From positions 1 through 39,605 of the forward strand of contig PEAA01000017.1 of NCBI GenBank assembly GCA_002753275.1: a stretch of DNA of 39,605 nucleotides. Direction: 5' to 3'. The notes under the pieces are model-generated. The model was not told where the DNA came from. It saw only the letters and a program-made list of their open reading frames with translations, and made no database searches. Origin of the DNA: Zetaproteobacteria bacterium. GTDB lineage: Bacteria; Pseudomonadota; Zetaproteobacteria; Mariprofundales; Mariprofundaceae. Every line of letters begins with the position of its first letter. Position 1 is the stretch's first letter. The translations under genes were made by a program, and so were the position numbers. Positions 25,334 to 34,639 of this stretch are shown here, in pieces.

Positions 25334-26899
25334 ATGGAAATTATTACAATGTCCGGGATGGAAAAGGTTCCTAATGACAGCGCCTTGTTTGCAGCCATTG
25401 ATGTGGGTTCAAATGCGATGCGCTTGGGGTTGGCAGCGTACGATTCGGATGGAACCCCGCAGTTAATTCAACGCTATCGAGAGCCTGTGCGTTTGGGTAA
25501 AGATGTCTTTGCTACAGGCTATTTAACCCCTGAAGTGATGGATGATGCGGTTGAAGCCTTTAAATCATTTCGTGCGGTTATGGAGCAGCATGATGTGACC
25601 CATTGCCGTGCAACTGCGACCAGTGCGATGCGCGATGCTAAAAATGGGCATGAGTTGCGTGCGCGTATTTTGGCGGAGACAGGCATCGATTTGCAGTTGA
25701 TCTCTGGAGAGGAAGAGGCGCGCTTGGTGCACTATTCCATTTCTCGCCGTGTTGATTTAAGCAATAAATATAGCGTGTTGATTGATATGGGGGGCGGTAG
25801 TGTTGAGGTAACGCTTTGTCAAAGTGGTGAAGTGGTTTCATCACAAAGTCTGAATATTGGCACGGTTCGCTTATTAAATATGCTCGGAGAAGAGGGTGAT
25901 TTTCATACGCTTCTTTCAGAGTATTTGGATAGTACACGCAAGAAAATTCGTGAACAAATAGGTAAACGGAATGTGAAAATTTGCGTAGCTACAGGGGGAA
26001 ATGCTGCAGCTATTGGTGAATTAAAAGGTCGGTTACTTGGTGTCGAGGGTGTCGATTCGATTCATCTCAAGGAGCTTGCATTATTAATTGAAAAAATTTC
26101 TGTAATGACTTTTGAAGAGCGGGTGCGTGATTTGGGTTTGCGTCCTGACCGTGCCGATGTGATTTTGCCAGCAGCGATGGTATTTTATGAAATTATGAAA
26201 GTCTCTGGGGCCAAGGTGATGCGAATGCCAGATGCGGGTCTCCTTGATGGTATTGTTTTGGATATGCTTGACAGTGAAAACCGTACCAATGCGATGCAGC
26301 GCCGCAATTTGTTGGCATTGGCACGAACATTGGGTAAACGCTATGGGGTCAATGCACGCTACAGCAAGGTGGTTGCGCGGCTCTCGCTCTCGCTCTTTGA
26401 TCAATTGGCAACATTGCATTCTATGGGGTGGCGAGAGCGGTTGTTGTTAGAGATGGCCTCATTGGTGCATGAGATCGGTATGTATGTTCATGTTGGTGGA
26501 CATCAACGCCATGCAGCTTATATCATTACAGTCTCTCCGCTCCTAGGGTTGAGTGATATGGAAAAATCGATGTTGGCGCAAGTTGTGCGCTTTCAACGCA
26601 AAAACTCTCCGGATGATGGCCATGCAGATTTCTTGGCCTTGAATGAAAAGAGCCAGAAAAAAGTGTGGATGTTAAGCGCTTTATTGCGACTGGGCATTGC
26701 TTTGAATAAAGAGCGCCGTCAGCGCCTTGATTATTTGGTTGCCGATTGTTCCGATAAAAAAGTGGTTCTACACTTGGAAGGTTCAGGCGATCTGCTTTTG
26801 GAACGATGGGCGGCATTAAAAGTATCCGACTATTTTCATCACGCCTTTGGCGTCCATATTGATGTTGATTTGAAGCGTCGATTAACCTTCAAAGTGTAA
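25334..26899 (+). CDS. ppx: Ppx/GppA family exopolyphosphatase
   Basis: Removes terminal phosphate from polyphosphate and, in some family members, from pppGpp. The 521 residues start with the sugar-kinase-like ATPase fold: DVGSN (23-27), SGEEEARL around 124-131 and DMGGGS (151-156). The C-terminal part carries an HD-like helical domain with LVHEIG and H residues following. ATG at 25334 is chosen; ATGs at 25349 and 25358 are also possible because no ribosome binding site is clear. It faces ppk1, so polyphosphate synthesis and breakdown genes are convergent rather than one operon. Confidence 0.92.
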   Translation: MEIITMSGMEKVPNDSALFAAIDVGSNAMRLGLAAYDSDGTPQLIQRYREPVRLGKDVFATGYLTPEVMDDAVEAFKSFRAVMEQHDVTHCRATATSAMRDAKNGHELRARILAETGIDLQLISGEEEARLVHYSISRRVDLSNKYSVLIDMGGGSVEVTLCQSGEVVSSQSLNIGTVRLLNMLGEEGDFHTLLSEYLDSTRKKIREQIGKRNVKICVATGGNAAAIGELKGRLLGVEGVDSIHLKELALLIEKISVMTFEERVRDLGLRPDRADVILPAAMVFYEIMKVSGAKVMRMPDAGLLDGIVLDMLDSENRTNAMQRRNLLALARTLGKRYGVNARYSKVVARLSLSLFDQLATLHSMGWRERLLLEMASLVHEIGMYVHVGGHQRHAAYIITVSPLLGLSDMEKSMLAQVVRFQRKNSPDDGHADFLALNEKSQKKVWMLSALLRLGIALNKERRQRLDYLVADCSDKKVVLHLEGSGDLLLERWAALKVSDYFHHAFGVHIDVDLKRRLTFKV

Positions 26900-26909
26900 G
26901 ACTGACTCC

Positions 26910-26940
26910 CCCTGCATGCCACTGTTTTGTGCATGCAGGG
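26910..26940. terminator. Hairpin between convergent ppx and ppk1
   Basis: CCCTGCATGC (26910-26919) and GCATGCAGGG (26931-26940) form a perfect 10-bp stem with an 11-base loop. On the plus strand a T-run follows about 14 bases later. It probably ends ppx transcripts and may serve both genes. Confidence 0.6.
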
Positions 26941-26958
26941 AGCTCGTTCGTGTTCTTT

Positions 26959-29184
26959 TTATTTTGTTGGCTCAGCGGGGTTGCTGTTATTTTCCTTAAT
27001 GGTAGGCGATTCTGCTTTCTCAGTATTTTTTTCTTCGATGTTTGGCATTTCTGTTTTCGCATTGTTTTGCTCATGTTGCAAAGATGGTTCATGCTCAACT
27101 TTTGAAATTCTACCGAGCTTCTGCATTAACGACTGTTGCGCATTTACAAACCTAGAGCGCCCTTGTAGGCGATGGTATGAGCCATCGGCATTGAGTTTCC
27201 ATGTGCCGGTATTATCGTTGAGGTAAGGGGTTAGCCCTTGTCCGATCAACTCTTTTTTGAGTGACGGGTCAAGGATTGGGAAACAGGTCTCAACGCGACC
27301 AAGAAGATTGCGGTTCATCCAATCGGCACTGGCACAAAAGAGCTCTATTTCGCCACGGTTATGGAAACAGTAGATGCGGGTATGTTCTAAAAATCTTCCC
27401 AATACAGAACGAACCTTGATGTTTTCGGAAACGCCTTTGATGCCTGGTCGGAGGCAGCATATTCCGCGCACGACAAGGTCTATTTTTACCCCTGCTTGTG
27501 AAGCGCGATAGAGTGCTTCAATAATTTTCGGCTCTTCAAGTCCATTGACTTTGGCGCGAATGCGCGCCGGTTCCCCAAGTCTTGCTTGTTCGGCTTCGAG
27601 ATTAATGCGTTCAATTAAGCCGCTATGCAGTGTGAAAGGGGCGGATAGCATCGCTTTGAGGCGCATGGCTTTGCCAAGCCCTGTAAGTTGTTGAAAAAGT
27701 TTATGCACATCTTCACCAATATCAGGATGTGCTGTGATGAGACCAAAATCTGTATAAAATCGGCTGGTAATGGTGTGATAATTTCCTGTGCCAAGATGAA
27801 CATATCGGGTCAGTTTTTTCCCTTCTCGGCGCACAACCATGAGCATCTTTCCATGTGTTTTATAGCCCACGACGCCATAGACCACTTGAACACCTGCTTC
27901 TGAGAGACGGTTGGCAAGCGCAATGTTCTCCTCTTCATTGAAACGGGCCATTAATTCAATCACTGCAACTACCTCTTTGTTGGCGCGTGCCGCACGAATA
28001 AGCGCCTCAACCAAGGGCGAATCTGGAACTACACGGTACATTGTCTGTTTGATCACTAAAACATTGGGATCAGAAGCCGCTTGGTTGAGCAGCTCAATAA
28101 CAGGTGAAAAACGCTGGTAGGGGTGGTGGAGTAAAATATCCCCCTCTTTGATGAGATTGAAAATATCGGGGTTTTCAACCTGTAAACGCTGAGGCACACC
28201 TTGCTCATAGTGGGGAAACTTGAGGTCATCACGCATGACATCATCGTAGACGGCGGAGAGGCGGTAGAGATTGACAGGGCCATCGACGCGATAGAGGTCA
28301 TCGGTGGTTAAGTTGAATTGTTTTAGTAAGAAGTTGTAGAGCTTGGCGGGGCACTGTTTGGAGACTTCGAGGCGGATCGCCTGACTAAAGCGGCGCTCCA
28401 ATAGTTCTCCTGCAACAGCTTGTTTTAAATCACCCTTCTCTAAATCATCGACCAATAACTCGCTGTTACGGGTGATACGGAATTGGTGACATGCTTTTGC
28501 AGACATTCCCGGAAAAAACTCATCGACATGGGCATGAATGATTGATGATAGAAAGACATAGCAGTTTTCAGATCTAGAGATTTCAGGGGGGAGATGGACG
28601 ATCCGTTTGAGAGATCTTGGTGCCTGCACAATGGCATATTGGGAGTTGCGCCCGAAAGCATCTTTACCATCAAGTTCGACGATGAAATTGAGGATCTTGG
28701 TTAACACATTGGGAAATGGGTGAGCGGGATCAAGCCCAATGGGGGTTAATACGGGCAGAAGTTCTCGGCGGAAAAAGTTGCGAATCCACTCTTGTTGTTG
28801 TTCACTCCAACTGGCACGAGGTAAAAAGTGAATGCCCTGTTTTGCAAGTGATGGCAGGAGATCGTTGTTGAGAAGTTGGTACTGTTCGGTGACCAAATCA
28901 TCGACGCGTTCACGCACTTGCGATAAAATTTCTGATGCGGTGAGGCCATCAGCTGCGGTTCGAAGTGAGCCACTGTTTTTGAAATGTTTCTGCATGGCCA
29001 CGCGTACTTCAAAAAATTCATCCATGTTGGTACTGCTGATACAGAGGAAGCGCAGCCGTTCAAGCAGAGGAAGCGTCGGATCTGCCGCCATCTCAAAGAC
29101 ACGGCGATTGAACTGAATAATGCTTAAATCACGGTTGAGATATAAACTGGGATGATTTAGCGAAATTTCGTTAGATTCACTCAC
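26959..29184 (-). CDS. ppk1: Polyphosphate kinase 1
   Basis: Makes polyphosphate from ATP. The 741 residues contain the N, H, C1 and C2 domains of PPK1; H444 in YKTHGKM is the residue that becomes phosphorylated and H601 in FLEHTRIYCFH is the second catalytic histidine. The start is GTG at 29184, with AGGAG eight bases upstream; a longer reading frame to 29259 has no family similarity and would overlap the promoter. The last 35 or so residues (about 705-741) are a low-complexity Glu/Asn/Lys/Pro tail not part of the core enzyme. A Pho box lies upstream, so phosphate starvation control is likely. Confidence 0.96.
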   Translation of the reverse strand: MSESNEISLNHPSLYLNRDLSIIQFNRRVFEMAADPTLPLLERLRFLCISSTNMDEFFEVRVAMQKHFKNSGSLRTAADGLTASEILSQVRERVDDLVTEQYQLLNNDLLPSLAKQGIHFLPRASWSEQQQEWIRNFFRRELLPVLTPIGLDPAHPFPNVLTKILNFIVELDGKDAFGRNSQYAIVQAPRSLKRIVHLPPEISRSENCYVFLSSIIHAHVDEFFPGMSAKACHQFRITRNSELLVDDLEKGDLKQAVAGELLERRFSQAIRLEVSKQCPAKLYNFLLKQFNLTTDDLYRVDGPVNLYRLSAVYDDVMRDDLKFPHYEQGVPQRLQVENPDIFNLIKEGDILLHHPYQRFSPVIELLNQAASDPNVLVIKQTMYRVVPDSPLVEALIRAARANKEVVAVIELMARFNEEENIALANRLSEAGVQVVYGVVGYKTHGKMLMVVRREGKKLTRYVHLGTGNYHTITSRFYTDFGLITAHPDIGEDVHKLFQQLTGLGKAMRLKAMLSAPFTLHSGLIERINLEAEQARLGEPARIRAKVNGLEEPKIIEALYRASQAGVKIDLVVRGICCLRPGIKGVSENIKVRSVLGRFLEHTRIYCFHNRGEIELFCASADWMNRNLLGRVETCFPILDPSLKKELIGQGLTPYLNDNTGTWKLNADGSYHRLQGRSRFVNAQQSLMQKLGRISKVEHEPSLQHEQNNAKTEMPNIEEKNTEKAESPTIKENNSNPAEPTK

Positions 29185-29241
29185 TTGAAAGACTCCTGCT
29201 TGGTGGATGGTTGTAAAACTTTCTAAGCATAAAAAAGTTGC

Positions 29242-29259
29242 GTGACAACAACATGACAT
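29242..29259 (-). promoter_or_regulatory. Pho box upstream of ppk1
   Basis: On the minus strand ATGTCAT-GTTG-TTGTCAC, two 7-base repeats separated by 4 bases, close to the PhoB consensus CTGTCAT-N4-CTGTCAC. Ten bases downstream comes TATGCT (29231-29226), a fair -10 box; ten bases from box to -10 is the standard spacing at PhoB-activated promoters, where the box replaces the -35. Confidence 0.7.
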
Positions 29260-29314
29260 ACTCTACTTTAACGCTCTGTTTGTCATCGATTGATTGTTGA
29301 TGAAGGGGATGGCG

Positions 29315-29617
29315 ATGATTTTAAATTTTAATGAACGCTGTTACTCCTTGTTGATGCAGGTACCGAAGGGGAGGGTGACGACCTATGCTGAAATTGCGCA
29401 TGCTTTGGGGGGGAAGGGATATCGTGCAGTGGGTGTGGCGATGGCAAAAAATAATCGGCTCATTGAAGTCCCTTGTCATCGCGTTGTGTGCAGCGATGGA
29501 AACATGGGAGGGTATGTCGGTGGCATCACGCAGAAGCGGCAGCTATTGGAGTCGGAGGGCGTTAAAATTTCCAATGGAAAAATTGTTGATTTTGATCAGG
29601 TGATTTATCGTTTCTAA
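29315..29617 (+). CDS. Small MGMT/alkyltransferase-like protein
   Basis: A 100-residue protein consisting only of the DNA-binding domain of O6-alkylguanine-DNA alkyltransferases: PKGRVTTYAEIA (helix-turn-helix start), YRAVG with the arginine finger, and PCHRVV with the acceptor cysteine. The N-terminal ribonuclease-like domain of Ada/Ogt is missing. The retained cysteine distinguishes it from Atl1-type proteins, which replace it, so it may be an active repair protein or a base-flipping sensor. AAGGGG six bases upstream favours ATG at 29315; ATGs at 29300 and 29309 are alternatives. Confidence 0.88.
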   Translation: MILNFNERCYSLLMQVPKGRVTTYAEIAHALGGKGYRAVGVAMAKNNRLIEVPCHRVVCSDGNMGGYVGGITQKRQLLESEGVKISNGKIVDFDQVIYRF

Positions 29618-29643
29618 AAGGATGTAAGGCTCTTTTCCTTTTT
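29616..29643 (+). terminator. Terminator of the alkyltransferase-like gene
   Basis: AAAAGGA (29616-29622) pairs with TCCTTTT (29636-29642) and ends in T residues, starting at the stop codon itself. Moderate 7-bp stem. Confidence 0.5.
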
Positions 29644-29652
29644 GAATATGCA

Positions 29653-32622
29653 TCATTTCCATCCCGTTGTGAAACTTGAAGTATAGAGTTGGGTTGCACC
29701 ACCATCGAGGGAGTAGTTCACTTGAATCGTATAGCTGGTTTGAGGTTTGAGAGGGATCTGAGGGAAGAAGAAGATGTGTTCTGCGGATAGACGCGCATTT
29801 GGATCACTGGCTTGATCGACAATATGTAGTGTGGGTCCTGCCGTGGAGGTTATGGTCTCTGCGATGGTTGCCGCGGAGACAAGCAGTGTATGTCCTGGTG
29901 CATTCATGCTGATTACAGGGCCTGTGGGTGAGGCTATGCCGCTATTTAAGAGAGGGTCGGGAAGCTCGGTGTTGTAGAAAATGGGCGTGACACCTGTCTG
30001 GCCATTGGCGGGATAGAGGTAGAGAGCATGAGCTGTGGTGGGTTGCGTTGTTCCTGTGTTGGATACGGCCCAGCCGTTGGTGATGCGCCCTGTGCCGACC
30101 ATGGTGGTGTTGCTATCGAGTAGCGGAATTTGATGGTACACGGAATTGATGTAGCTATCGACTGCTTTCACAATATCACTGCCACCATAAAAGACTTCGC
30201 CAACGCTCCACGCTGTCGGTGCTGCACCTGCTACTACAGCGTAACGGTCGGTTGCGGTGATGCCGGTAAAGTCTGGAAGTGTGGCGGTTTCACTGTGGCC
30301 ACCGAGTCCTTGAACCGATGGGTCATTGATGTTGGTTTGTAGGTAGGTTGAGTGATTGAGAGCGGTTAGGGCAAGCAATGGATCGTCGGTGAGAGAGGGA
30401 AGCCCTACGCCTTGGCGATAGCTGTTGATATAAGATGTCGAAATCGAAGAAATTTGTGTAGGGCTCATTAGCTGTTCTGTGAATGCAATTGTTTGCATTT
30501 GCCGCATCGTCATGGTGATGGGCATCGCCAATGCCGGATCAAATGTTTGTGTACCATTGCCCCAAAAAAGGGTGTCTGTTTTGAGCGTTGTCGCCGTCGT
30601 AGGTTCATATTTGACAGTAAAACTCCCAGCGGGAAGAACTACGCTGGTTGTCGCAGCTCCAGCCATTGCTACCACTTTCTTGTGGTAGCTTGTGGCATCA
30701 TAAACTTGAATGATCGCACCGGGTGACGCACTGGATGCTGCACTGGCGTTGGTATTGATCTGAAGTGTTGCCCCCGTTTTTAGAACCAGTTGAGCATTGA
30801 TGTTGATGGGAAGGTTTTGCGGTGAAACCTGTGTTGCAAGTTGCGCAAGGTTGGTGGATAGGCTGGGCTGCTGATACCACGCGGCTTGAAGCTGCAGCGT
30901 GGGGAGGTCCCGTATGCCAAAGGTGAAATAGGACTGGTTTAAGTAGGTCGTCGCGCTGACGGCAATGGCAAAAAAACCATTGGCATTCGATGGCGTGGTA
31001 CTTTCCCAGTAACTGCCATTACTGCATTCGATAAATGGTGTTGCGCCTACAACCGGGGCGTTGAATTCATCCAGTGCTGTGCCGGTAAAAACAAGCGTAT
31101 CTGAAGGGAAAACCTCAATATTGACAGCTTGAATGGCACTGTTACCCGCGGCATCTACGGTGTAGAAATAGACACTGTTACTACCGATCGCGAGGGTGGT
31201 TGGCATCGTGTTATTGACCGTGACAACGCCATCAACGGCATCGTTTGCGCTTACGCCCTTGATGTAGGCAATGACGGCAGCATCGCTGCTGGGAACCGTT
31301 GTCGCTCCGATTACAGCTGAAAGAAAGAGGTTGTTTGGAACGGTGAATAGTGGGGGTGTGCTGTCGGTTGATGGTGGTACGGTCGGTAAGGGTAAAACAT
31401 TGATGAAGGCCGTTGCGTTGCTGCTATTGCCTGCTTGATCCTGAGCTGTCAACTTGATTGAGGTGAGGCCGATGGGGAAGGTGGTTGTCGGTGCGTTGTT
31501 GGTGACCGTAATGACACCATCGACGGCATCGATGGCAGTGAATGATGCGATATAGTTTGCAATCGCTTGGTTGGTGACAGGCGTACCCGCAGCCGTCGCC
31601 GCGCTAATAGAGATGCCGATGTTAGCAGGCGCTGTCATAACAGGCGGTGTGGTATCAACAAGGGGTGTTGTTGGATTGATGACCTGAACATTTGCGGTTG
31701 CAGTTGCACTGTTGCCAGCGGCACTGATGGCGGTAACGGTGATATTGGCTGCGCCGCTAATTACGGGTGAAATTGTATCGGTGGATCCTGGCGTGAGCGT
31801 GCTACCTTGAAGTGCAGGGATGTTTTGTGTCGCAGCAGCCTGATTAATCTCACTGAGACCCGCACCGGTAAGATCAACCAACAGCATGTTGGCGATGCTG
31901 ATTGTTGCACCATCTGCAGATTTGCCATTCATGACACCATCCAATGCATCGTTTGCCAGCGCTTGAATGGTGGCTAATACGCCTGCGCTGTTTTTTATGG
32001 TGGTGAGATTGACATTGTTGTTGGCCAGCGCATCGAGCCCGAGAATCAGTGTGGCATACTGTTTTTCATTGTGGGTTGCGCTGACTGCGATGGTTAAAGG
32101 GTTGAATGCTTGGGTTGAGATGGGGTTGAAGCCGAGAGCAAGGGAGGTTTCCGCCTCTGCTTGGTTAATGGCTTGTGAGAGACTGTTGGCAGGAAGTAAT
32201 GTCAGTTGTTTGATTCTTGCGCTGAGGGCTGTGGTGATGGGAGTGATAGGGATAGGATTATTGACATGGAGTTGGGCGACGATGGTGGAGAGTTCGTTGG
32301 TAGTGAGGGGGATGGTTATATTTGAGACCTCATCGATATAACTTCCACCTGTTGCGACCACCTCAAAAGGGAATGTCGCAGTTGTTGCGCTCCAGTTGCC
32401 CAATGCATCGGTGGTTGTGCTGGAGATCAAAGCACCACGACTGCCATTGGCATTGATTTGATAGAGTTTAATGGTGGCATTGGTTACCGGCCCTTTAATG
32501 ACAGAGCCTGAGACGGTTGTGGCGGATGGTGCCGTTGTGGCTGGCGAATTGCTGTTGCCACCACTACTGCAAGCTGTAAGGATCAATGTTAATATAAGTG
32601 ATGTGATAATGTGAAAATGCAT
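29653..32622 (-). CDS. Large CAP/SCP-domain lipoprotein with HYR-like repeats
   Basis: A 989-residue surface or periplasmic lipoprotein: signal peptide with lipobox LTAC, lipidated at C18. A Ser/Thr/Asn-rich linker leads to a carboxypeptidase-regulatory-like stretch near 36-100 (VSGSVIKGPV). HYR/Ig-like repeats lie at about 323-410 and 422-505, each opening D-[TS]-TPP and containing DAVDGV and AGNS; a shortened copy is at about 283-316. The C-terminal part (about 725-870) is a CAP (SCP/PR-1) domain with H756, E809 and H830 in the usual order, then a final Ig-like segment. Bacterial CAP lipoproteins are poorly characterised; adhesion or lipid binding is only a guess. It shares no operon with neighbours. 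Confidence 0.85.
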   Translation of the reverse strand: MHFHIITSLILTLILTACSSGGNSNSPATTAPSATTVSGSVIKGPVTNATIKLYQINANGSRGALISSTTTDALGNWSATTATFPFEVVATGGSYIDEVSNITIPLTTNELSTIVAQLHVNNPIPITPITTALSARIKQLTLLPANSLSQAINQAEAETSLALGFNPISTQAFNPLTIAVSATHNEKQYATLILGLDALANNNVNLTTIKNSAGVLATIQALANDALDGVMNGKSADGATISIANMLLVDLTGAGLSEINQAAATQNIPALQGSTLTPGSTDTISPVISGAANITVTAISAAGNSATATANVQVINPTTPLVDTTPPVMTAPANIGISISAATAAGTPVTNQAIANYIASFTAIDAVDGVITVTNNAPTTTFPIGLTSIKLTAQDQAGNSSNATAFINVLPLPTVPPSTDSTPPLFTVPNNLFLSAVIGATTVPSSDAAVIAYIKGVSANDAVDGVVTVNNTMPTTLAIGSNSVYFYTVDAAGNSAIQAVNIEVFPSDTLVFTGTALDEFNAPVVGATPFIECSNGSYWESTTPSNANGFFAIAVSATTYLNQSYFTFGIRDLPTLQLQAAWYQQPSLSTNLAQLATQVSPQNLPININAQLVLKTGATLQINTNASAASSASPGAIIQVYDATSYHKKVVAMAGAATTSVVLPAGSFTVKYEPTTATTLKTDTLFWGNGTQTFDPALAMPITMTMRQMQTIAFTEQLMSPTQISSISTSYINSYRQGVGLPSLTDDPLLALTALNHSTYLQTNINDPSVQGLGGHSETATLPDFTGITATDRYAVVAGAAPTAWSVGEVFYGGSDIVKAVDSYINSVYHQIPLLDSNTTMVGTGRITNGWAVSNTGTTQPTTAHALYLYPANGQTGVTPIFYNTELPDPLLNSGIASPTGPVISMNAPGHTLLVSAATIAETITSTAGPTLHIVDQASDPNARLSAEHIFFFPQIPLKPQTSYTIQVNYSLDGGATQLYTSSFTTGWK

Positions 32623-32654
32623 ATGAAACCAATGTGATTTTTGAGGGAAAGGCT

Positions 32655-32668
32655 ACATTGTTCAATGT
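32655..32668. repeat. Short palindrome upstream of the CAP lipoprotein gene
   Basis: ACATTG-TT-CAATGT lies 33-46 bases before the CAP gene start, between it and the end of the LolA-like gene. No T-run follows on either strand, so an operator is as likely as a terminator stem. Confidence 0.3.
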
Positions 32669-32693
32669 TGATGTCGACCGATGTGTTGATTGA

Positions 32694-33512
32694 TTACTCC
32701 TGTTTTAATGCACGCTGGCTGAAGTCATTGTGGTTTAATCCTGTGTAGAGTTCGAGTTCGGACCATTGCAACAGGGTGCGGTTGTCGTTTTGCAGGTTGT
32801 GCATTTCCATTAATTCGGCACGCCAGAAATGTGATAAGTAGCATTGATAATGGTTAAAAGTAAGTATTTTTAAGGGTTGTTCTTTTTGATCAAAATATTC
32901 GATCTTCAAGGTGCGAAATTTGATTTGATCGATCCACAGGATGCGCTTGCTGTAGCCTGAGGCTTTAGGGTCAATCGCTTCGGCTTCGATCACAAAGCAT
33001 GGCTGATCTTGATAGGATTCATCACGCAGCCATTGGTAGTGATACTTTTCTATGGTTTCACCCACAATATCTTCATAACTAAATTCGCTACCCATAAAGG
33101 CGTTGTTGCGGTTGCGTGCAGCGATGCGCCGAACCTTTTTTAAAGCAGGGATATATAACCATTGTTCATCATCGCGATCTTTATGGCTATAACTGAGCAT
33201 GCTGGTGCCACGAATTTCTGGCGGATATAGAAAAACCATTAGTCGCTGTTCGCCTTCGCTTGCATGGTCTGTCACTGTTGCTTCGCGTGCCATGCTGTGG
33301 ATCTTTCGGATGCGTGTTTCACCATGCCGATTGATGAGGGTCATGGTCAAGTTACCTTGGCTATCGTGCCACCCTTGATTGTGCGCTTCGGCACTTTGCA
33401 TAATTTCTAGCCCATTGTTGGAAGGCTTTGCAGTCTTGCTTTCAAAGGCGCTCACGCCTTGAGAAAATTCGAGGAGGAGCGTCAACGAGAGTGTGAGAAA
33501 GAGTGCTTTCAT
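32694..33512 (-). CDS. Outer-membrane lipoprotein-sorting protein (LolA-like, PF17131 type)
   Basis: A 272-residue exported protein with a signal peptide (cleavage probably after VSA near 22). The body matches the LolA_like family often annotated 'outer membrane lipoprotein-sorting protein': EGEQRLMVFLYPPEIRGTS, then DEQWLYIPALKKVRRI and GSEFSYEDI are its conserved blocks. These proteins have an open half-barrel that binds lipids and are usually encoded beside MMPL/RND transporters. Here the partner is an ABC-2 permease, whose stop overlaps this ATG as ATGA. It is the last gene of the seven-gene run. Its cargo is unknown. Confidence 0.9.
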   Translation of the reverse strand: MKALFLTLSLTLLLEFSQGVSAFESKTAKPSNNGLEIMQSAEAHNQGWHDSQGNLTMTLINRHGETRIRKIHSMAREATVTDHASEGEQRLMVFLYPPEIRGTSMLSYSHKDRDDEQWLYIPALKKVRRIAARNRNNAFMGSEFSYEDIVGETIEKYHYQWLRDESYQDQPCFVIEAEAIDPKASGYSKRILWIDQIKFRTLKIEYFDQKEQPLKILTFNHYQCYLSHFWRAELMEMHNLQNDNRTLLQWSELELYTGLNHNDFSQRALKQE

Positions 33513-34639
33513 GATGTCGGCAATGTTTTTTTGAAGCGTATGATGCTGATGGTGATGAATAGGATGGCAAAGGCACTTAATGCAGCAAAGTTTGGCAGCA
33601 GTACCATGAAGTCATTGTTCTTGATCAGAATGCCGCGAATGATTTCGACAAAATAGGTGAAGGGAAGAAGGTAGGCGATCGGTTGAATGTAGTTCGGCAT
33701 GGCTTCGATGGGGAAGATGAAGCCGGAGAGTAAGATTGATGGAATGAGGATGAAAATGGAGAGGAAAATCGCTTGTTGTTGGGTTTGGCTGAGGGTTGAA
33801 ATAACCAAGCCCATTGCAATGAGACCGCAGACATAGACGCTGGCGAGCATGAACAGCATGCCTTGCGATGCGGGTATCGGAAGGTCAAACATCAGCCAGC
33901 CAATTGCCAAGATCAAATAAAAATCGGCAAAGGCGATCATAATATAGGGGAGGATTTTCCCAAAAATGAATTGCCATTTACGAATTGGTGTGACCAAAAT
34001 TTGTTCAAGCGTGTTGTTTTCCTTTTCGCGCACAATGGCGGTGGCTGTGAGAATCAATGAAATTTGCATGATCAATACGCCAATAACTCCAGGAAGAAAA
34101 AACCATGTTTCGCGTTTTTCAGGATTGAAGAGCAGTTGAACATCCAATAAAAAAGGTTCTGGGGCGATGATGGTGCTGGTGTCGTCTGGATCCAGAAAAT
34201 ACATATCGCTGCTGACACTGGCATCATTGATGGCATGCTTTTTATTGTCCATCGCCGTGGCGAGCGAGGGCATCGTTCCATCCACATACATCTGCACGGT
34301 CGGCTGTAGATTGTCCATTAGCTTTGCTGAAAAATCGTTGGGGATCAAGAGCCCAGCCCGTGCTTTACCATCACGGATATGATCGATGATCGCTTGCGGA
34401 TCGGCAACTTCATAAAGTTCGAAATAGCCATCATTCCAAATGTTGGTTTTGATCAGTTCGCTAAACATCGATTGATCTTGATCGACATAGGCCATGCGCA
34501 AATGGTCGGGTTCAAGTTTAAGTGCTAAGCCAAATAGAATCATCAGCACGAGTGGTGAAAACAGAATAAACCCAATTAACCGAGGATCGCGGCGCAGTTG
34601 CAAAAACTCTTTCTTCATGATGGCAAGGATGGGGTTCAT
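33509..34639 (-). CDS. ABC-2 type transporter permease
   Basis: A 376-residue permease of the YhhJ/ABC-2 type: one N-terminal membrane helix (about 20-42), a large periplasmic domain (about 45-170), then five helices in the C-terminal half including the VREKENNTLEQILVTP loop that contacts the ATPase. Such transporters export drugs, lipids or polysaccharide precursors. It overlaps both the ATPase upstream and the LolA-like gene downstream by four bases, so the three should form one export unit. No HlyD-type adaptor is encoded nearby. Confidence 0.92.
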   Translation of the reverse strand: MNPILAIMKKEFLQLRRDPRLIGFILFSPLVLMILFGLALKLEPDHLRMAYVDQDQSMFSELIKTNIWNDGYFELYEVADPQAIIDHIRDGKARAGLLIPNDFSAKLMDNLQPTVQMYVDGTMPSLATAMDNKKHAINDASVSSDMYFLDPDDTSTIIAPEPFLLDVQLLFNPEKRETWFFLPGVIGVLIMQISLILTATAIVREKENNTLEQILVTPIRKWQFIFGKILPYIMIAFADFYLILAIGWLMFDLPIPASQGMLFMLASVYVCGLIAMGLVISTLSQTQQQAIFLSIFILIPSILLSGFIFPIEAMPNYIQPIAYLLPFTYFVEIIRGILIKNNDFMVLLPNFAALSAFAILFITISIIRFKKTLPTS

